This document shows positions 55,589 to 63,458 of a DNA stretch of 64,000 bases, piece by piece. Origin of the DNA: Micromonospora echinospora (GTDB taxonomy: Bacteria; Actinomycetota; Actinomycetes; Mycobacteriales; Micromonosporaceae); contig NZ_LT607413.1 of NCBI RefSeq assembly GCF_900091495.1, positions 930,001 to 994,000 of the forward strand, written 5' to 3'. The stretch's first letter is position 1; the number at the start of each line of letters is the position of its first letter. A program made the translations under genes and the position numbers. Below the pieces are notes generated by a model that did no database searches, had not been told where the DNA came from, and saw only the letters and a program-made list of their open reading frames with translations.

Positions 55589-56712
55589 CGGCGGGCTCCG
55601 ACGGCCGCGCCCCGGGCCTGGGCCCGCATCGGGTCGTCGATGCCGCTGGCCGCGGCCCGCTGCCGCCACTGCGCCGGATCGGTGCGCACCGCCCGGGGCG
55701 GTGCCGGGGCGCCACCCTGTTTCGGGAAGATCTCCCCCTTGGTCACCACCAGGTCGAGGGTGGCCTGGGCCCGGATCGGCTGTCCCGCGCCGTCGAACCG
55801 GGTGAGGTTGACGTTCAGCGTGCTCAGGTTGACCGTCATGGAGAGCTTCCCCCAGCGGAAGGTGAGCTCAGGCAGCACGGACTGGCCGCGGCCCTGCTCG
55901 TCCCGGGTCGTGGTCTGACCGGAGAACGCGACCAGTTTCTGCACGTCCTGGGCCACGCCGGCCCCGACCAGCAGCACCTCCCCCGCCATCACCCGCAGCG
56001 CGTCGTCGGAGGCGAGCACCAGCCCCTTGCCCTGCCCGATCACCTGGCTGGGCCGGGAGGATCGGGTGATGGTCATCTTCGCCGGGTTGTAGGAGAACGC
56101 GACCGTGCCCAGCGTCGTCGACGACAGCTCGGCGGTCTCCGCCCGCGCCTGGAGGTCGGGGAAGAAGCCCTCGTGCACCAGTTCCAGGCGTTCCACCGCC
56201 ACCTGGTTGGTGTCGGCGGAGAGGTCCGGGCCGGCCCAGGAGGCCGGTCGTACGCCGTAGAGCAGCCAGCTGTTGACCGGCTCGCCGTCGGCGTCGAGGA
56301 GGGTGATCCGGGCGGTGGTCCGGGTGTCGTCGCCGGTGCCGTCCTGCCAGGAGCGCAGCACCCCGACCAGCCACTGCTGCAACTGCGCGGAGTGTTCCCG
56401 GTGCACGGCCCGTTCCAGCACGACCGGCGGGTAGCTGACCTCACCCGGCAGGTGGTACTGGGCGACGTAGTCCCCGGTCACCCGGACCACCTCGGGCCGG
56501 AAGTCGGCCCGCAGCCCCCGGCAGGAACGCCAGAGTCCGATCTGGACGTCGCCGATGGTCACCTGGAACCGCATCGCCAGGCCGAGCTTGTCGGTCCGCC
56601 GGACTCCTGGCCCACTGCGGAACAGCTGCGCCAGGCCGCCGGAGGTCAGGCCCTGCGCGGTCTGGCTCGGGTCGCCCAGCATCCCGCCGAGCTGCCCTGC
56701 GGAGAGCGCCAT
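55585..56712 (-). CDS. Fusion of a tail-tube domain and a CIS tube-adaptor (Afp7-like) domain
   Basis: A 375-residue protein. Residues about 40-195 resemble a gp19/Hcp-type tail tube (KLGLAMRFQVTIGDVQIGLWRSCRGL...YPPVVLERAVHREHSAQLQQWLVGVL...VAVERLELVHEGF). The second part (about 205-340) begins TVAFSYNPAKMTITRSS and continues ELTFRWGKLSMTVNLSTLNVNLTRFD, like the contractile-injection-system tube protein that sits between tube and spike. In Afp/PVC these are separate genes, so this appears fused. I saw no clear LysM motif. It lies between the second tube gene and the VgrG-like gene, where that adaptor belongs. Confidence 0.75.
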   Translation of the reverse strand: MALSAGQLGGMLGDPSQTAQGLTSGGLAQLFRSGPGVRRTDKLGLAMRFQVTIGDVQIGLWRSCRGLRADFRPEVVRVTGDYVAQYHLPGEVSYPPVVLERAVHREHSAQLQQWLVGVLRSWQDGTGDDTRTTARITLLDADGEPVNSWLLYGVRPASWAGPDLSADTNQVAVERLELVHEGFFPDLQARAETAELSSTTLGTVAFSYNPAKMTITRSSRPSQVIGQGKGLVLASDDALRVMAGEVLLVGAGVAQDVQKLVAFSGQTTTRDEQGRGQSVLPELTFRWGKLSMTVNLSTLNVNLTRFDGAGQPIRAQATLDLVVTKGEIFPKQGGAPAPPRAVRTDPAQWRQRAAASGIDDPMRAQARGAAVGARR

Positions 56713-56745
56713 GGGTGTCCGTCCTTCGGGTTCGAGAGATGCGGG

Positions 56746-57231
56746 TCAGAGGGAGAAGGCGACGTCGTCGTCGAGGAACCCGGTGTGGGCCAGTTCGAGG
56801 GTCTCCACGGCCACCCCGGACCGGCTCGGGTCCAGCTCGGACACCGACCAGCCGACCGGGAAGAAGTGCTTCAGCTCCCAGCCGACGATCTTGAGGCCGA
56901 GACTGTCGACGAGCTGGATGCTGCCGCTGAGCGGCCGGTACCGCTTGGCCTGCTGGCAGAGCCACTCCTGCACCACCTGGGAGTCGAAGCAGACCGCCCG
57001 GCTGAGCCGGATCCGGCTGTAGTTCGGGGTCCCCACGTAGGTGAAGAGGTCGTTGCTGTCCCCCGCGCGGTACTCGCAGACCTGCCAGGTCACCCCGAGC
57101 CCGGAGACCCGGGACCAGGAGCCGAGGTTGTAGCGCTCGTCGTCGATGACCACCAGGTAGCGGTGGTTGACCCCGGTGACCTCGAAGAAGCCGCCCAGGA
57201 ACCGGGCTCCGGTGGAGAGACCACCCGCCAT
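56746..57231 (-). CDS. Second phage-tail-tube protein (Afp5-like)
   Basis: A 161-residue gp19-family tail-tube protein. The core is NHRYLVVIDDERYNLGSWSRVSGLGVTWQVCEYRAGDSND...YSRIRLSRAVCFDSQVVQEWLCQ, and it ends VAVETLELAHTGFLDD. These match the inner-tube fold, in which strands form the hexameric ring. In eCIS a second tube protein often initiates polymerisation at the spike. The ATG at 57231 has a GGAGG site. It lies between the DUF4157 gene and the fused tube-adaptor gene. Confidence 0.87.
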   Translation of the reverse strand: MAGGLSTGARFLGGFFEVTGVNHRYLVVIDDERYNLGSWSRVSGLGVTWQVCEYRAGDSNDLFTYVGTPNYSRIRLSRAVCFDSQVVQEWLCQQAKRYRPLSGSIQLVDSLGLKIVGWELKHFFPVGWSVSELDPSRSGVAVETLELAHTGFLDDDVAFSL

Positions 57232-57259
57232 CGTCGCGTCCTCCTCGTCGTCGTCGGAT

Positions 57260-60200
57260 TCACGGGAACCGGGTCAGTCGTCCGCTGCGTTCCCGGTCGA
57301 CCAGCAGTTCCTGGCGGAGCCGGCCGCGCAGTCGCCCGTAGAGGCGGCCGGCCAGTTCCTCCAGGTCGTCGGGGTTGTCCAGGTCCACCGCCCGGGCCGG
57401 GGACCGGTCGGGCCGCAGTCCGGTGGCGTCCCGGTCGAGCCGGGCCGCCAGTGCCTCCTCCCGGCCGGTCACGGCCCGCAGCTCGCCACGGAGCTGCTCC
57501 ACCGCGGCGCTCACCTCGGCGAGTCGGCCACTGCTCCGGTCGAACGCGGGTGGGCTGGTCGCGGCGGCCACCTCGGCGCGCAGCGCGGCCAGGGCGGCAG
57601 CGCCGTCCGGGGTCGGTTCGGGCCCCTCGCCCGGGTCCGCGTCCTCCTGCCGGGCCACCTCGGCCCGCACCAGGTCGCGCAGGTCGGCCAGGGCGTCGGC
57701 AGAACCGCCGACCGGGGCCCGTTGGAGCGGCGGTCCGCTGCCGAGCGGCCCACCCGGGTCGGCCCGCCAGGTCAGTCCGCCCCCGGCGGTGGTGCCCCAG
57801 GTGCCGACCGGCCCGGCCGCGCTGCCGAAGGCGGCGCTGCCGGCAGCGCCGCCCGGCGCGAACGCGCCCGGAGACCCGCTGGAGGATCCGGGGCCGACCA
57901 GAGGCAGCGCCGCCGTCGCACCGACGCCGGCCGGCACCGCCCCGTCGCCGAAGGCGTACTCGGCGGCCAGGGCCCGCGCCTCCAGGTCCCGTCCCGCCCC
58001 AGTCGACTCGGCCGGGGGCATGGCCCCGAGCACCCGCTGCTGCACGACGTGGGCCAGCTCGTGGGCGAGCAGGGCCCGGACCGGCGGCGCGTCGAGCGGA
58101 CCGGCCTCCGCCGGCAGCAGGACCTCGCCGCCCCGGGTCGCGGCCCGCGCCCCGGCCTGCCGTACCAGGGCGGTGGCCGCCGGACCCCGGCGCACCGGCA
58201 CGTCCGAGACGTCCACGCCGTACCGCTGACGGAAGCCGTCCACGAGGGTGGCGGGCACCGGGGTCAACGGCTCGACGCCGAGCGGCGCGACCGGGGCGGG
58301 CGGCGTCGACACCACCGGCGGCACCAGCGCCGGCAGGTCGGGCAGGACCGCCCGGTGCCGCAACGGCACCGCCGGACGCTCCGACCAACCGGTCGATAAC
58401 GCTCCGTCCGCCGGTACGTCGGACGATGTCGAATCGGTCCGGAATGGAACGGGGTACGGCGAGGTGCCGACCCCCGTCGCCGGGCAGGGGTCGGGGAAAC
58501 CGTCGGACCGCGATGGTCGTGGTACGGCGCTGCCCTGGCCGTCCGTGGCCGGTGCCGGTTCGGCAACGAAGGCCGACACCGGCCACGGGTCCGCGACCAC
58601 CGGTGTACCGGTGGCGGGCCCGGCCGGGGGTGCCGGACGCCGCGCGGGCGGGGTGGGTTCGTCGGTCGGTCCCATTCGGGACCCGGCCGGTGCCGGGAAC
58701 CCGGGGGCCGGCGGCTCGACGGCCAGGGGTGCCGGCGGGACGGCGGACCGGGGACGGGACCACGGTTCGGTGGATGCCGCCTGCGCCACGCCACCGGCTG
58801 GCGAACCAGGGAACTGCGGTGGCAGGTCAATCGGCGCGACCGGCGGTGCTGCGGATAAATCGTCGGACGGCCCCGCCGTGCCGCTGTCCGTCGTGACCAC
58901 CGGATACGCCACGTCCGGCGGTCCGGACAGGATCGTCGGACGCGGCCCATCGGGCCGGACGGGCCGGGCTGCCTCGCCTGACACGTCCGGCTGGACGGGC
59001 GGGACCGCCTCGCCTGACACGCCCGGCCGGAACGACGGCACCGCCGGACGGTTCACATCGGACCGGACGGACGGAGCCGCCGGATGTCCGGCCTCGGGCC
59101 GGACGGACGAGGTCGCCGGTTGTCCGGCGTCGGGCCGGACGGGCAGCGCGCCGGCGCCGGCCGATGCGGGGGCGGTGGCGTCGGGATGGTCGGACGACAC
59201 CGGCCGGGCCGGCGGTGGGGCGTCCGCCCGTCGGGTCAGGAACCGGGCCGGCGACAACGCCGCCGACCGGTCCCCGCCGGCCGGCCACGCGGGAGCCGCC
59301 TCGGGCACGGTCGGAACGGCACCGGACCGGGGCGTACCCGGTCGACCGGGAGCCGCCGGGAACCCGGCCGGGTCGGTGGTCGGGTGGGGCGGTGCCGGCT
59401 GCCGCCCGACGCCGACGACCTCGGCCGGGACGGCACCGCGGGGACCTCCGCCGGGGCCTCCACCGGTCAGGACGGCATCACCGGGGCGTCCGCCGGCCGG
59501 AGCAGCACCGCCGGGGCGTTCATCGGCCGGGACGGCGTCGCCGGGACGCACGCCGGGCGGCACGTCCGGCTGGGCGACGCCGGCACCACCCGCTGGCGGT
59601 CCGTCCGGGGCCGGGGCGACCGGCGCGTTCGCTGCCGCCGGGGCCGGTCGGGACGCGGCGGCGCGGGCGGACCGGGACCGGGACACCACCTCGACCGGAC
59701 GCGGCGTGGACCCGCCGGGCAGGCCCGACGGTTCGCCGGGGACGGTGCCGGCCCCGGGCACCCGGTCGATCGGGCGCGGCGGCGGGTTCTCCCGCCGAGC
59801 GGCGGCACCCGGTACGGGTCCACCCGCCGCACGGGCCGCCTCCGCCGCCCGGGTGACCTCGGCCGCGCGGTAGACGTCCTCGAAGCCGGGCGGGGGCCAG
59901 ACGTCGACGGTGGGCAGGCCGGCGGCGGCGAACTGGGCAGCCGCACGGGCCGCCTCGCCGGGGTCACCGGCCGGGGTCGCCTCTTCGGCCGGCCCGGCGG
60001 ACGGCGGGACCGCCCCGAGCGGGTTGGCGTCGCGGACGGTGTGCTCCGGCGCGCGGGGCTTACCGACGGCCTCCCCGTCGGCCACGGTCAGCGGGGTCCG
60101 GACGGAGACCGGGGCGACCACCACCGGCAGGGTGCGGGGCGCACCCGCCGCATCGGGGGCGCTGGTGACCGGCGACGCGACCCGGACGGCCGGTTGGCGG

Positions 60201-60619
60201 TCCTCGCCAGCGGGGTCGGCCGGGTGCGGGCCGGGGTGGCCGGTGACCGGGCGGGCGGCGGCAAGGCCGGTGACCTGGCCCCGGGGTGCCGTTCCGGGGT
60301 CGGGTGTGGCCGGCGCCGCCAGCAGCGGTTCGCTCGCCGCCACCCGGGGCACGGCAACGGTGACCATGGCCGGTCCCGGGGCCACCGTCAGCGGCAGGGC
60401 CGCCAGCCGGGTCCAGTCCCGACGCGCGGCTGCCGACCCGACGGTTCCGTCGAAGGGCGCGGCCCCCTCCCCCGGCCCGGCCGATCCAGGGACAGCCGAC
60501 CCGGCGGCGGGCAACCCAGCGGCGGGCGATCCGGCAGCGAACGACCCGGCAGCGGGCGATCCGACCGGCACGTCGCGGCGCGACCGGAACGGTCGGCGGA
60601 GCCGGAACGGCCAGGCCAT
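57260..60619 (-). CDS. DUF4157 (eCIS core) protein with a long disordered N-terminus
   Basis: An 1119-residue protein. Residues about 1-780 are almost entirely Pro/Ala/Gly/Asp-rich low complexity. The DUF4157 domain (about 800-895) contains FRQRYGVDVSDVPVRRGP and the metalloprotease-like motif LLAHELAHVVQQ, with HELAH at 853-857. A helical region and a conserved-looking C-terminus (LAGRLYGRLRGRLRQELLVDRERSGRL) follow. DUF4157 is a hallmark gene of extracellular contractile injection systems. HELAH fits the HExxH pattern for zinc binding, but protease activity has not been shown for this protein. A strong AGGAGG site lies 6 bases before the ATG. It lies between the DUF6760 gene and the second tube gene. 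Confidence 0.88.
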   Translation of the reverse strand: MAWPFRLRRPFRSRRDVPVGSPAAGSFAAGSPAAGLPAAGSAVPGSAGPGEGAAPFDGTVGSAAARRDWTRLAALPLTVAPGPAMVTVAVPRVAASEPLLAAPATPDPGTAPRGQVTGLAAARPVTGHPGPHPADPAGEDRQPAVRVASPVTSAPDAAGAPRTLPVVVAPVSVRTPLTVADGEAVGKPRAPEHTVRDANPLGAVPPSAGPAEEATPAGDPGEAARAAAQFAAAGLPTVDVWPPPGFEDVYRAAEVTRAAEAARAAGGPVPGAAARRENPPPRPIDRVPGAGTVPGEPSGLPGGSTPRPVEVVSRSRSARAAASRPAPAAANAPVAPAPDGPPAGGAGVAQPDVPPGVRPGDAVPADERPGGAAPAGGRPGDAVLTGGGPGGGPRGAVPAEVVGVGRQPAPPHPTTDPAGFPAAPGRPGTPRSGAVPTVPEAAPAWPAGGDRSAALSPARFLTRRADAPPPARPVSSDHPDATAPASAGAGALPVRPDAGQPATSSVRPEAGHPAAPSVRSDVNRPAVPSFRPGVSGEAVPPVQPDVSGEAARPVRPDGPRPTILSGPPDVAYPVVTTDSGTAGPSDDLSAAPPVAPIDLPPQFPGSPAGGVAQAASTEPWSRPRSAVPPAPLAVEPPAPGFPAPAGSRMGPTDEPTPPARRPAPPAGPATGTPVVADPWPVSAFVAEPAPATDGQGSAVPRPSRSDGFPDPCPATGVGTSPYPVPFRTDSTSSDVPADGALSTGWSERPAVPLRHRAVLPDLPALVPPVVSTPPAPVAPLGVEPLTPVPATLVDGFRQRYGVDVSDVPVRRGPAATALVRQAGARAATRGGEVLLPAEAGPLDAPPVRALLAHELAHVVQQRVLGAMPPAESTGAGRDLEARALAAEYAFGDGAVPAGVGATAALPLVGPGSSSGSPGAFAPGGAAGSAAFGSAAGPVGTWGTTAGGGLTWRADPGGPLGSGPPLQRAPVGGSADALADLRDLVRAEVARQEDADPGEGPEPTPDGAAALAALRAEVAAATSPPAFDRSSGRLAEVSAAVEQLRGELRAVTGREEALAARLDRDATGLRPDRSPARAVDLDNPDDLEELAGRLYGRLRGRLRQELLVDRERSGRLTRFP

Positions 60620-60634
60620 GACGCACCTCCTTGG

Positions 60635-60805
60635 TCAGGTCGGGAACGGGTGTCGCGGTACGGCGGGACGGTCGAACTTGCGGATCTCGGCGAGCAACCG
60701 CACCCGGTCGGGGTGTTCGAGGTCGAGGATGCTGTCGAGGGACCAGTGGAGGTGGTGGGCGACGTACGCGACTTCCTCCCAGAGCCGATCTGTCGCGTAC
60801 GTCAG
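60635..60805 (-). CDS. DUF6760-like small eCIS protein with a CTG start
   Basis: A 56-residue protein. Read from CTG (complement of 60803-60805) it starts MTYATDRLWEEVAYVAHHLHW and continues SLDSILDLEHPDRVRLLAEI, the pattern of the small DUF6760 protein found in actinobacterial eCIS loci. No ATG, GTG or TTG in the frame precedes this region. The CTG overlaps the stop of the upstream assembly gene (CTGA), giving translational coupling like its neighbours. The tail KFDRPAVPRHPFPT ends 16 bases before the DUF4157 gene, whose ribosome-binding site lies in that gap. It is too short for ordinary ORF lists. The function is unknown, probably assembly. Confidence 0.75.
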   Translation of the reverse strand: MTYATDRLWEEVAYVAHHLHWSLDSILDLEHPDRVRLLAEIRKFDRPAVPRHPFPT

Positions 60806-61218
60806 GATCCCCCCGGCGCGGCCCCCGCCACGTCCACCGCGAACTCGCCCCCGCAGTGCGGGCAGGCGACCTCGGCCTCGGTGTGGCCCTGCTGGTTGAT
60901 CCGCCGGTACAGGTCCTGAAGGAAGGCCAGGTCGGAGGCGAAGAGCCGTTCGATGACCGTGGTGTCCACCGCCCGTACCGCGCCGATCCGGGTCACCGTC
61001 TGGGCCAGCAGCAGCACGGTGAGGAACGCCGGGTTCTGCCGTACCCGGGGATCGCCCTGGGGGTTGATCTCGTCGCGGGCGGTGGCCAGCCGCATCACGC
61101 CCTCGCGGTGCACCCCGCCCCGGTCGTCGACCAGGCCACGGGGCAGCACGAACGGGTACTCGGTGCGCAGGCCCGCCGCCGGTCCGACGACGGGCTCGGC
61201 GAGGTCAGATCCGCGCAT
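60802..61218 (-). CDS. Tail assembly protein (T4 gp26/gp51-like) with zinc motif
   Basis: A 138-residue protein. It begins MRGSDLAEPVVG and contains EYPFVLPRGLVDDRGGVHREGVMRLATARDEINPQGDPRVRQNPAFLTVLLLAQTV. Then come FASDLAFLQDLYRRINQQG and a CPHCGGEF cysteine pair near the end. These blocks match the T4 baseplate hub/assembly-chaperone family annotated in eCIS clusters. It probably helps assemble tube and baseplate. It overlaps the inner-tube gene by 14 bases (start inside the tube C-terminus) and the DUF6760 gene by 4 bases. Confidence 0.82.
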   Translation of the reverse strand: MRGSDLAEPVVGPAAGLRTEYPFVLPRGLVDDRGGVHREGVMRLATARDEINPQGDPRVRQNPAFLTVLLLAQTVTRIGAVRAVDTTVIERLFASDLAFLQDLYRRINQQGHTEAEVACPHCGGEFAVDVAGAAPGGS

Positions 61219-61687
61219 TGAAGTCGAACAGGTCGTCGCACATCAGCGTGACCGTCTGGTAGACGATGTCGGTGGAGCCGGCCTTGACCCCGCTGACCTC
61301 CACCTTCGCCGGCCAGGCGTTGGTCATGATGTACGTCAGCCGGGCGTCGCCGTTGAGGTCGTCACCGGGACCGTAGAGCTTCAGCGCGCAGTCCCGGTAC
61401 GCGTCGTACATCAGGTTGCGCACCTTCTGGTGCCAGAGCCAGAGGTCGCCGTTGAGGTCGAGTCCCCGCTTGAGGGTGACCGTCGGCGGCTTGGTCCGCC
61501 CGAAGTGCCGGGAGAAGATCGGCCCGGTGGGACCGGCGGCCATGTACTCCGCGTTCTCCACCTCGCTGCTGATGCCGACCAGCTCGGCGAAGTTGATCGC
61601 CGTCATGCCCGGCACCTCCAGCCGGAAGACGGCGGCGCTGATGATCTCGGTGTTCTGGCGGGGGTCCTGGGTACCCTGACCTGCCAT
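61205..61687 (-). CDS. Inner tube protein
   Basis: A 160-residue gp19/Hcp-like tail-tube protein. Recognisable segments are SAAVFRLEVPGMTAINFAELVGISSEVENAEYM, FGRTKPPTVTLKRGLDLNGDLWLWHQKVRN, and the C-terminal AWPAKVEVSGVKAGSTDIVYQTVTLMCDDLFDF. This is the main inner tube (Afp1-like), placed directly after the sheath gene as in other eCIS operons. An AGGAAGG site lies just before the ATG. It stacks as hexamers to form the lumen that may hold cargo. Confidence 0.92.
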   Translation of the reverse strand: MAGQGTQDPRQNTEIISAAVFRLEVPGMTAINFAELVGISSEVENAEYMAAGPTGPIFSRHFGRTKPPTVTLKRGLDLNGDLWLWHQKVRNLMYDAYRDCALKLYGPGDDLNGDARLTYIMTNAWPAKVEVSGVKAGSTDIVYQTVTLMCDDLFDFNARI

Positions 61688-61719
61688 GGTCGTCCTTCCT
61701 GGTTACGTCGGAGGGCGGA

Positions 61720-63282
61720 TCAGTCGTCGCCCGCGCCGTGCGAGAGCTGGGAGAGGCGGAACACCACGAACTCGGCCGGCTTGACCGGTGCGATGCCGAT
61801 GTCGACGGTGAGGATCCCGGCGTCGAGGTTCTCCGGCGGGTTGTTCTCCGCGTCGCACTTGACGAAGAACGCCTCGGACCAGGTGTCGCCCATCAGGGCG
61901 CCGCTGCGCCACACCCGACGGAGGAACATCGTGATGACCCGGCGCACCGCGTCCCAGAGCCGGGGGTCGTTGGGCTCGAAGACCACCCAGTTGGTGCCGA
62001 GCAGGATGGACTTCTCGATCCAGTTGAACAGCCGCCGGACGTTCAGGTAGCGCCACTCGGCGTCGCTGGAGAGCGTCCGGGCGCCCCAGATCCGGATGCC
62101 CTGGCCGGGGAAGGCCCGGATGCAGTTCACCCCGATCGGGTTGAGCTGGTCGTGCTCGCCCTTGGTCAGGCCGCTCTCCAGGGCCAGCGCACCCCGGATG
62201 ATCTCGTTGGCCGGTGCCTTGTGCACGCCCCGGGTGTCGTCGTTGCGGGCCCACACCCCGGCGACGTGGCCGCTCGGCGGCATGAACACCGCCCGCCCCT
62301 GCGCCGGGTCCATCACCTTGACCCAGGGCCAGTAGAGGGTGGCGTACTTCGAGTCGTAGCCGGCGACGTCCTGCCGCCACTCCTTGAGGCGCTGCGGGTG
62401 CAGCCCGGGCGGCGGGTCGAGGATGGCCACCCGGTCGCCCATCAGCTCGCAGTGCGCGATCATCGCGAGCTGGACGGCCTTGAACGCCTCGTCGTCGATG
62501 ATCCCCCGCTGGTAGGCGGCGGCCAGGTCGGGCACGCTGAGCATGGTGACGTCCTCGATCGCCTCCAGCCCGGCGAAGCCGGTCCGGTCGCTGACGTCCC
62601 CGACGTAGTCCTCGGCGCGCACCCGCAGGTCGCCGTCGACACCGGTGGTGGCCGGCAGTCCGGCGGTGGCGAGGGCGACCTCGGCCCCGCGTCGCGGCGG
62701 GGCGAGCGTGGCGCCCTTGACCTCCTCGATCTGGATCAGCTTCGACTGCTGCTTGACGGCGGTGACCACGTTCCCGGAACCCCGGCGGGTGGTCAGGTTG
62801 TCCAGCGTCTCGACCGGCTTGCCGGCCTGCTTCACGACCAGTTTGAAGGTGTCGTCGCCGCCGTCGGAGGCGTCGGTCACCTCGACCGAGAGGTCCTGCC
62901 CGGCCGGACCGGGCAGGGCGGCGCGGACGGTGAAGGAGAGCTTCCCGTTGTCCCCACCGGCCGGGACCGCCGCGGTGGCGTACGCCCCGTCGCCGCCCGC
63001 CGGCCCGGCGTCACCGCCGCCGGGTCCGACCCGGACGACGTACGCGGAACCGCCGCCGTTGAGGAAGTACCCGTAGACCGACAGGGGCAGGAACGCGCCG
63101 GCCACGAACCCGCCGAAGACGCGGGTGTACTGCGACCAGTTGGTGACCAGGGTGGGCTCGTTGACCGGCCCCTTCTCGGCGAAGCCGACGAACGCGGCGA
63201 CGGCGGTCCCGACCGCCTCGATCGGCCTCGACCCGGAGGACACCTCCTCCACGTAGACGCCCGGCGACAGATACGTCGGCAT
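61720..63282 (-). CDS. Contractile tail sheath protein
   Basis: A 520-residue sheath. The N-terminus MPTYLSPGVYVEEVSSGSRPIEAVGTAVAAFVGFAEKGPVNEPTLVTNWSQY is the classic sheath start (SPGVYVEE). The central part has a variable beta-insertion (about 100-220), then VRAEDYVGDVSDRTGFAGLEAIEDVTMLSVPDL and GHVAGVWARNDDTRGVHKAPAN. The C-terminus VRRLFNWIEKSILLGTNWVVFEPND...GILTVDIGIAPVKPAEFVVFRLSQ is the conserved sheath lock. A perfect AGGAGG site lies 5 bases before the ATG at 63282. It is the first gene of the eCIS operon on this strand. Only one sheath gene is seen, unlike Afp (three). Confidence 0.95.
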   Translation of the reverse strand: MPTYLSPGVYVEEVSSGSRPIEAVGTAVAAFVGFAEKGPVNEPTLVTNWSQYTRVFGGFVAGAFLPLSVYGYFLNGGGSAYVVRVGPGGGDAGPAGGDGAYATAAVPAGGDNGKLSFTVRAALPGPAGQDLSVEVTDASDGGDDTFKLVVKQAGKPVETLDNLTTRRGSGNVVTAVKQQSKLIQIEEVKGATLAPPRRGAEVALATAGLPATTGVDGDLRVRAEDYVGDVSDRTGFAGLEAIEDVTMLSVPDLAAAYQRGIIDDEAFKAVQLAMIAHCELMGDRVAILDPPPGLHPQRLKEWRQDVAGYDSKYATLYWPWVKVMDPAQGRAVFMPPSGHVAGVWARNDDTRGVHKAPANEIIRGALALESGLTKGEHDQLNPIGVNCIRAFPGQGIRIWGARTLSSDAEWRYLNVRRLFNWIEKSILLGTNWVVFEPNDPRLWDAVRRVITMFLRRVWRSGALMGDTWSEAFFVKCDAENNPPENLDAGILTVDIGIAPVKPAEFVVFRLSQLSHGAGDD

Positions 63283-63458
63283 CGAACCTCCTGTACGACG
63301 GTGTGTTGCGGCGAGCATGCCAACGGCGCGCGGTCGGAACCGTTGCCCGCCGGACCGCCACGGAGGCAGGCCACACTGCCCCGAAGGGCACCGGATCCGC
63401 CCCACCGGCCTGCCCGCCCGCCGAGCGCGGGCCGCCCGGCGACCGGCAGGGTGGGTGG
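63283..63458. promoter_or_regulatory. Divergent promoter region of the eCIS
   Basis: 176 bases separate the sheath gene (minus) from the DUF4255 gene (plus). It is GC-rich, with no convincing consensus. Expression of both eCIS arms must start here or just outside. An inverted motif CGGTCGGAACCGTTGCCCG lies near 63331. No gene. Confidence 0.45.
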
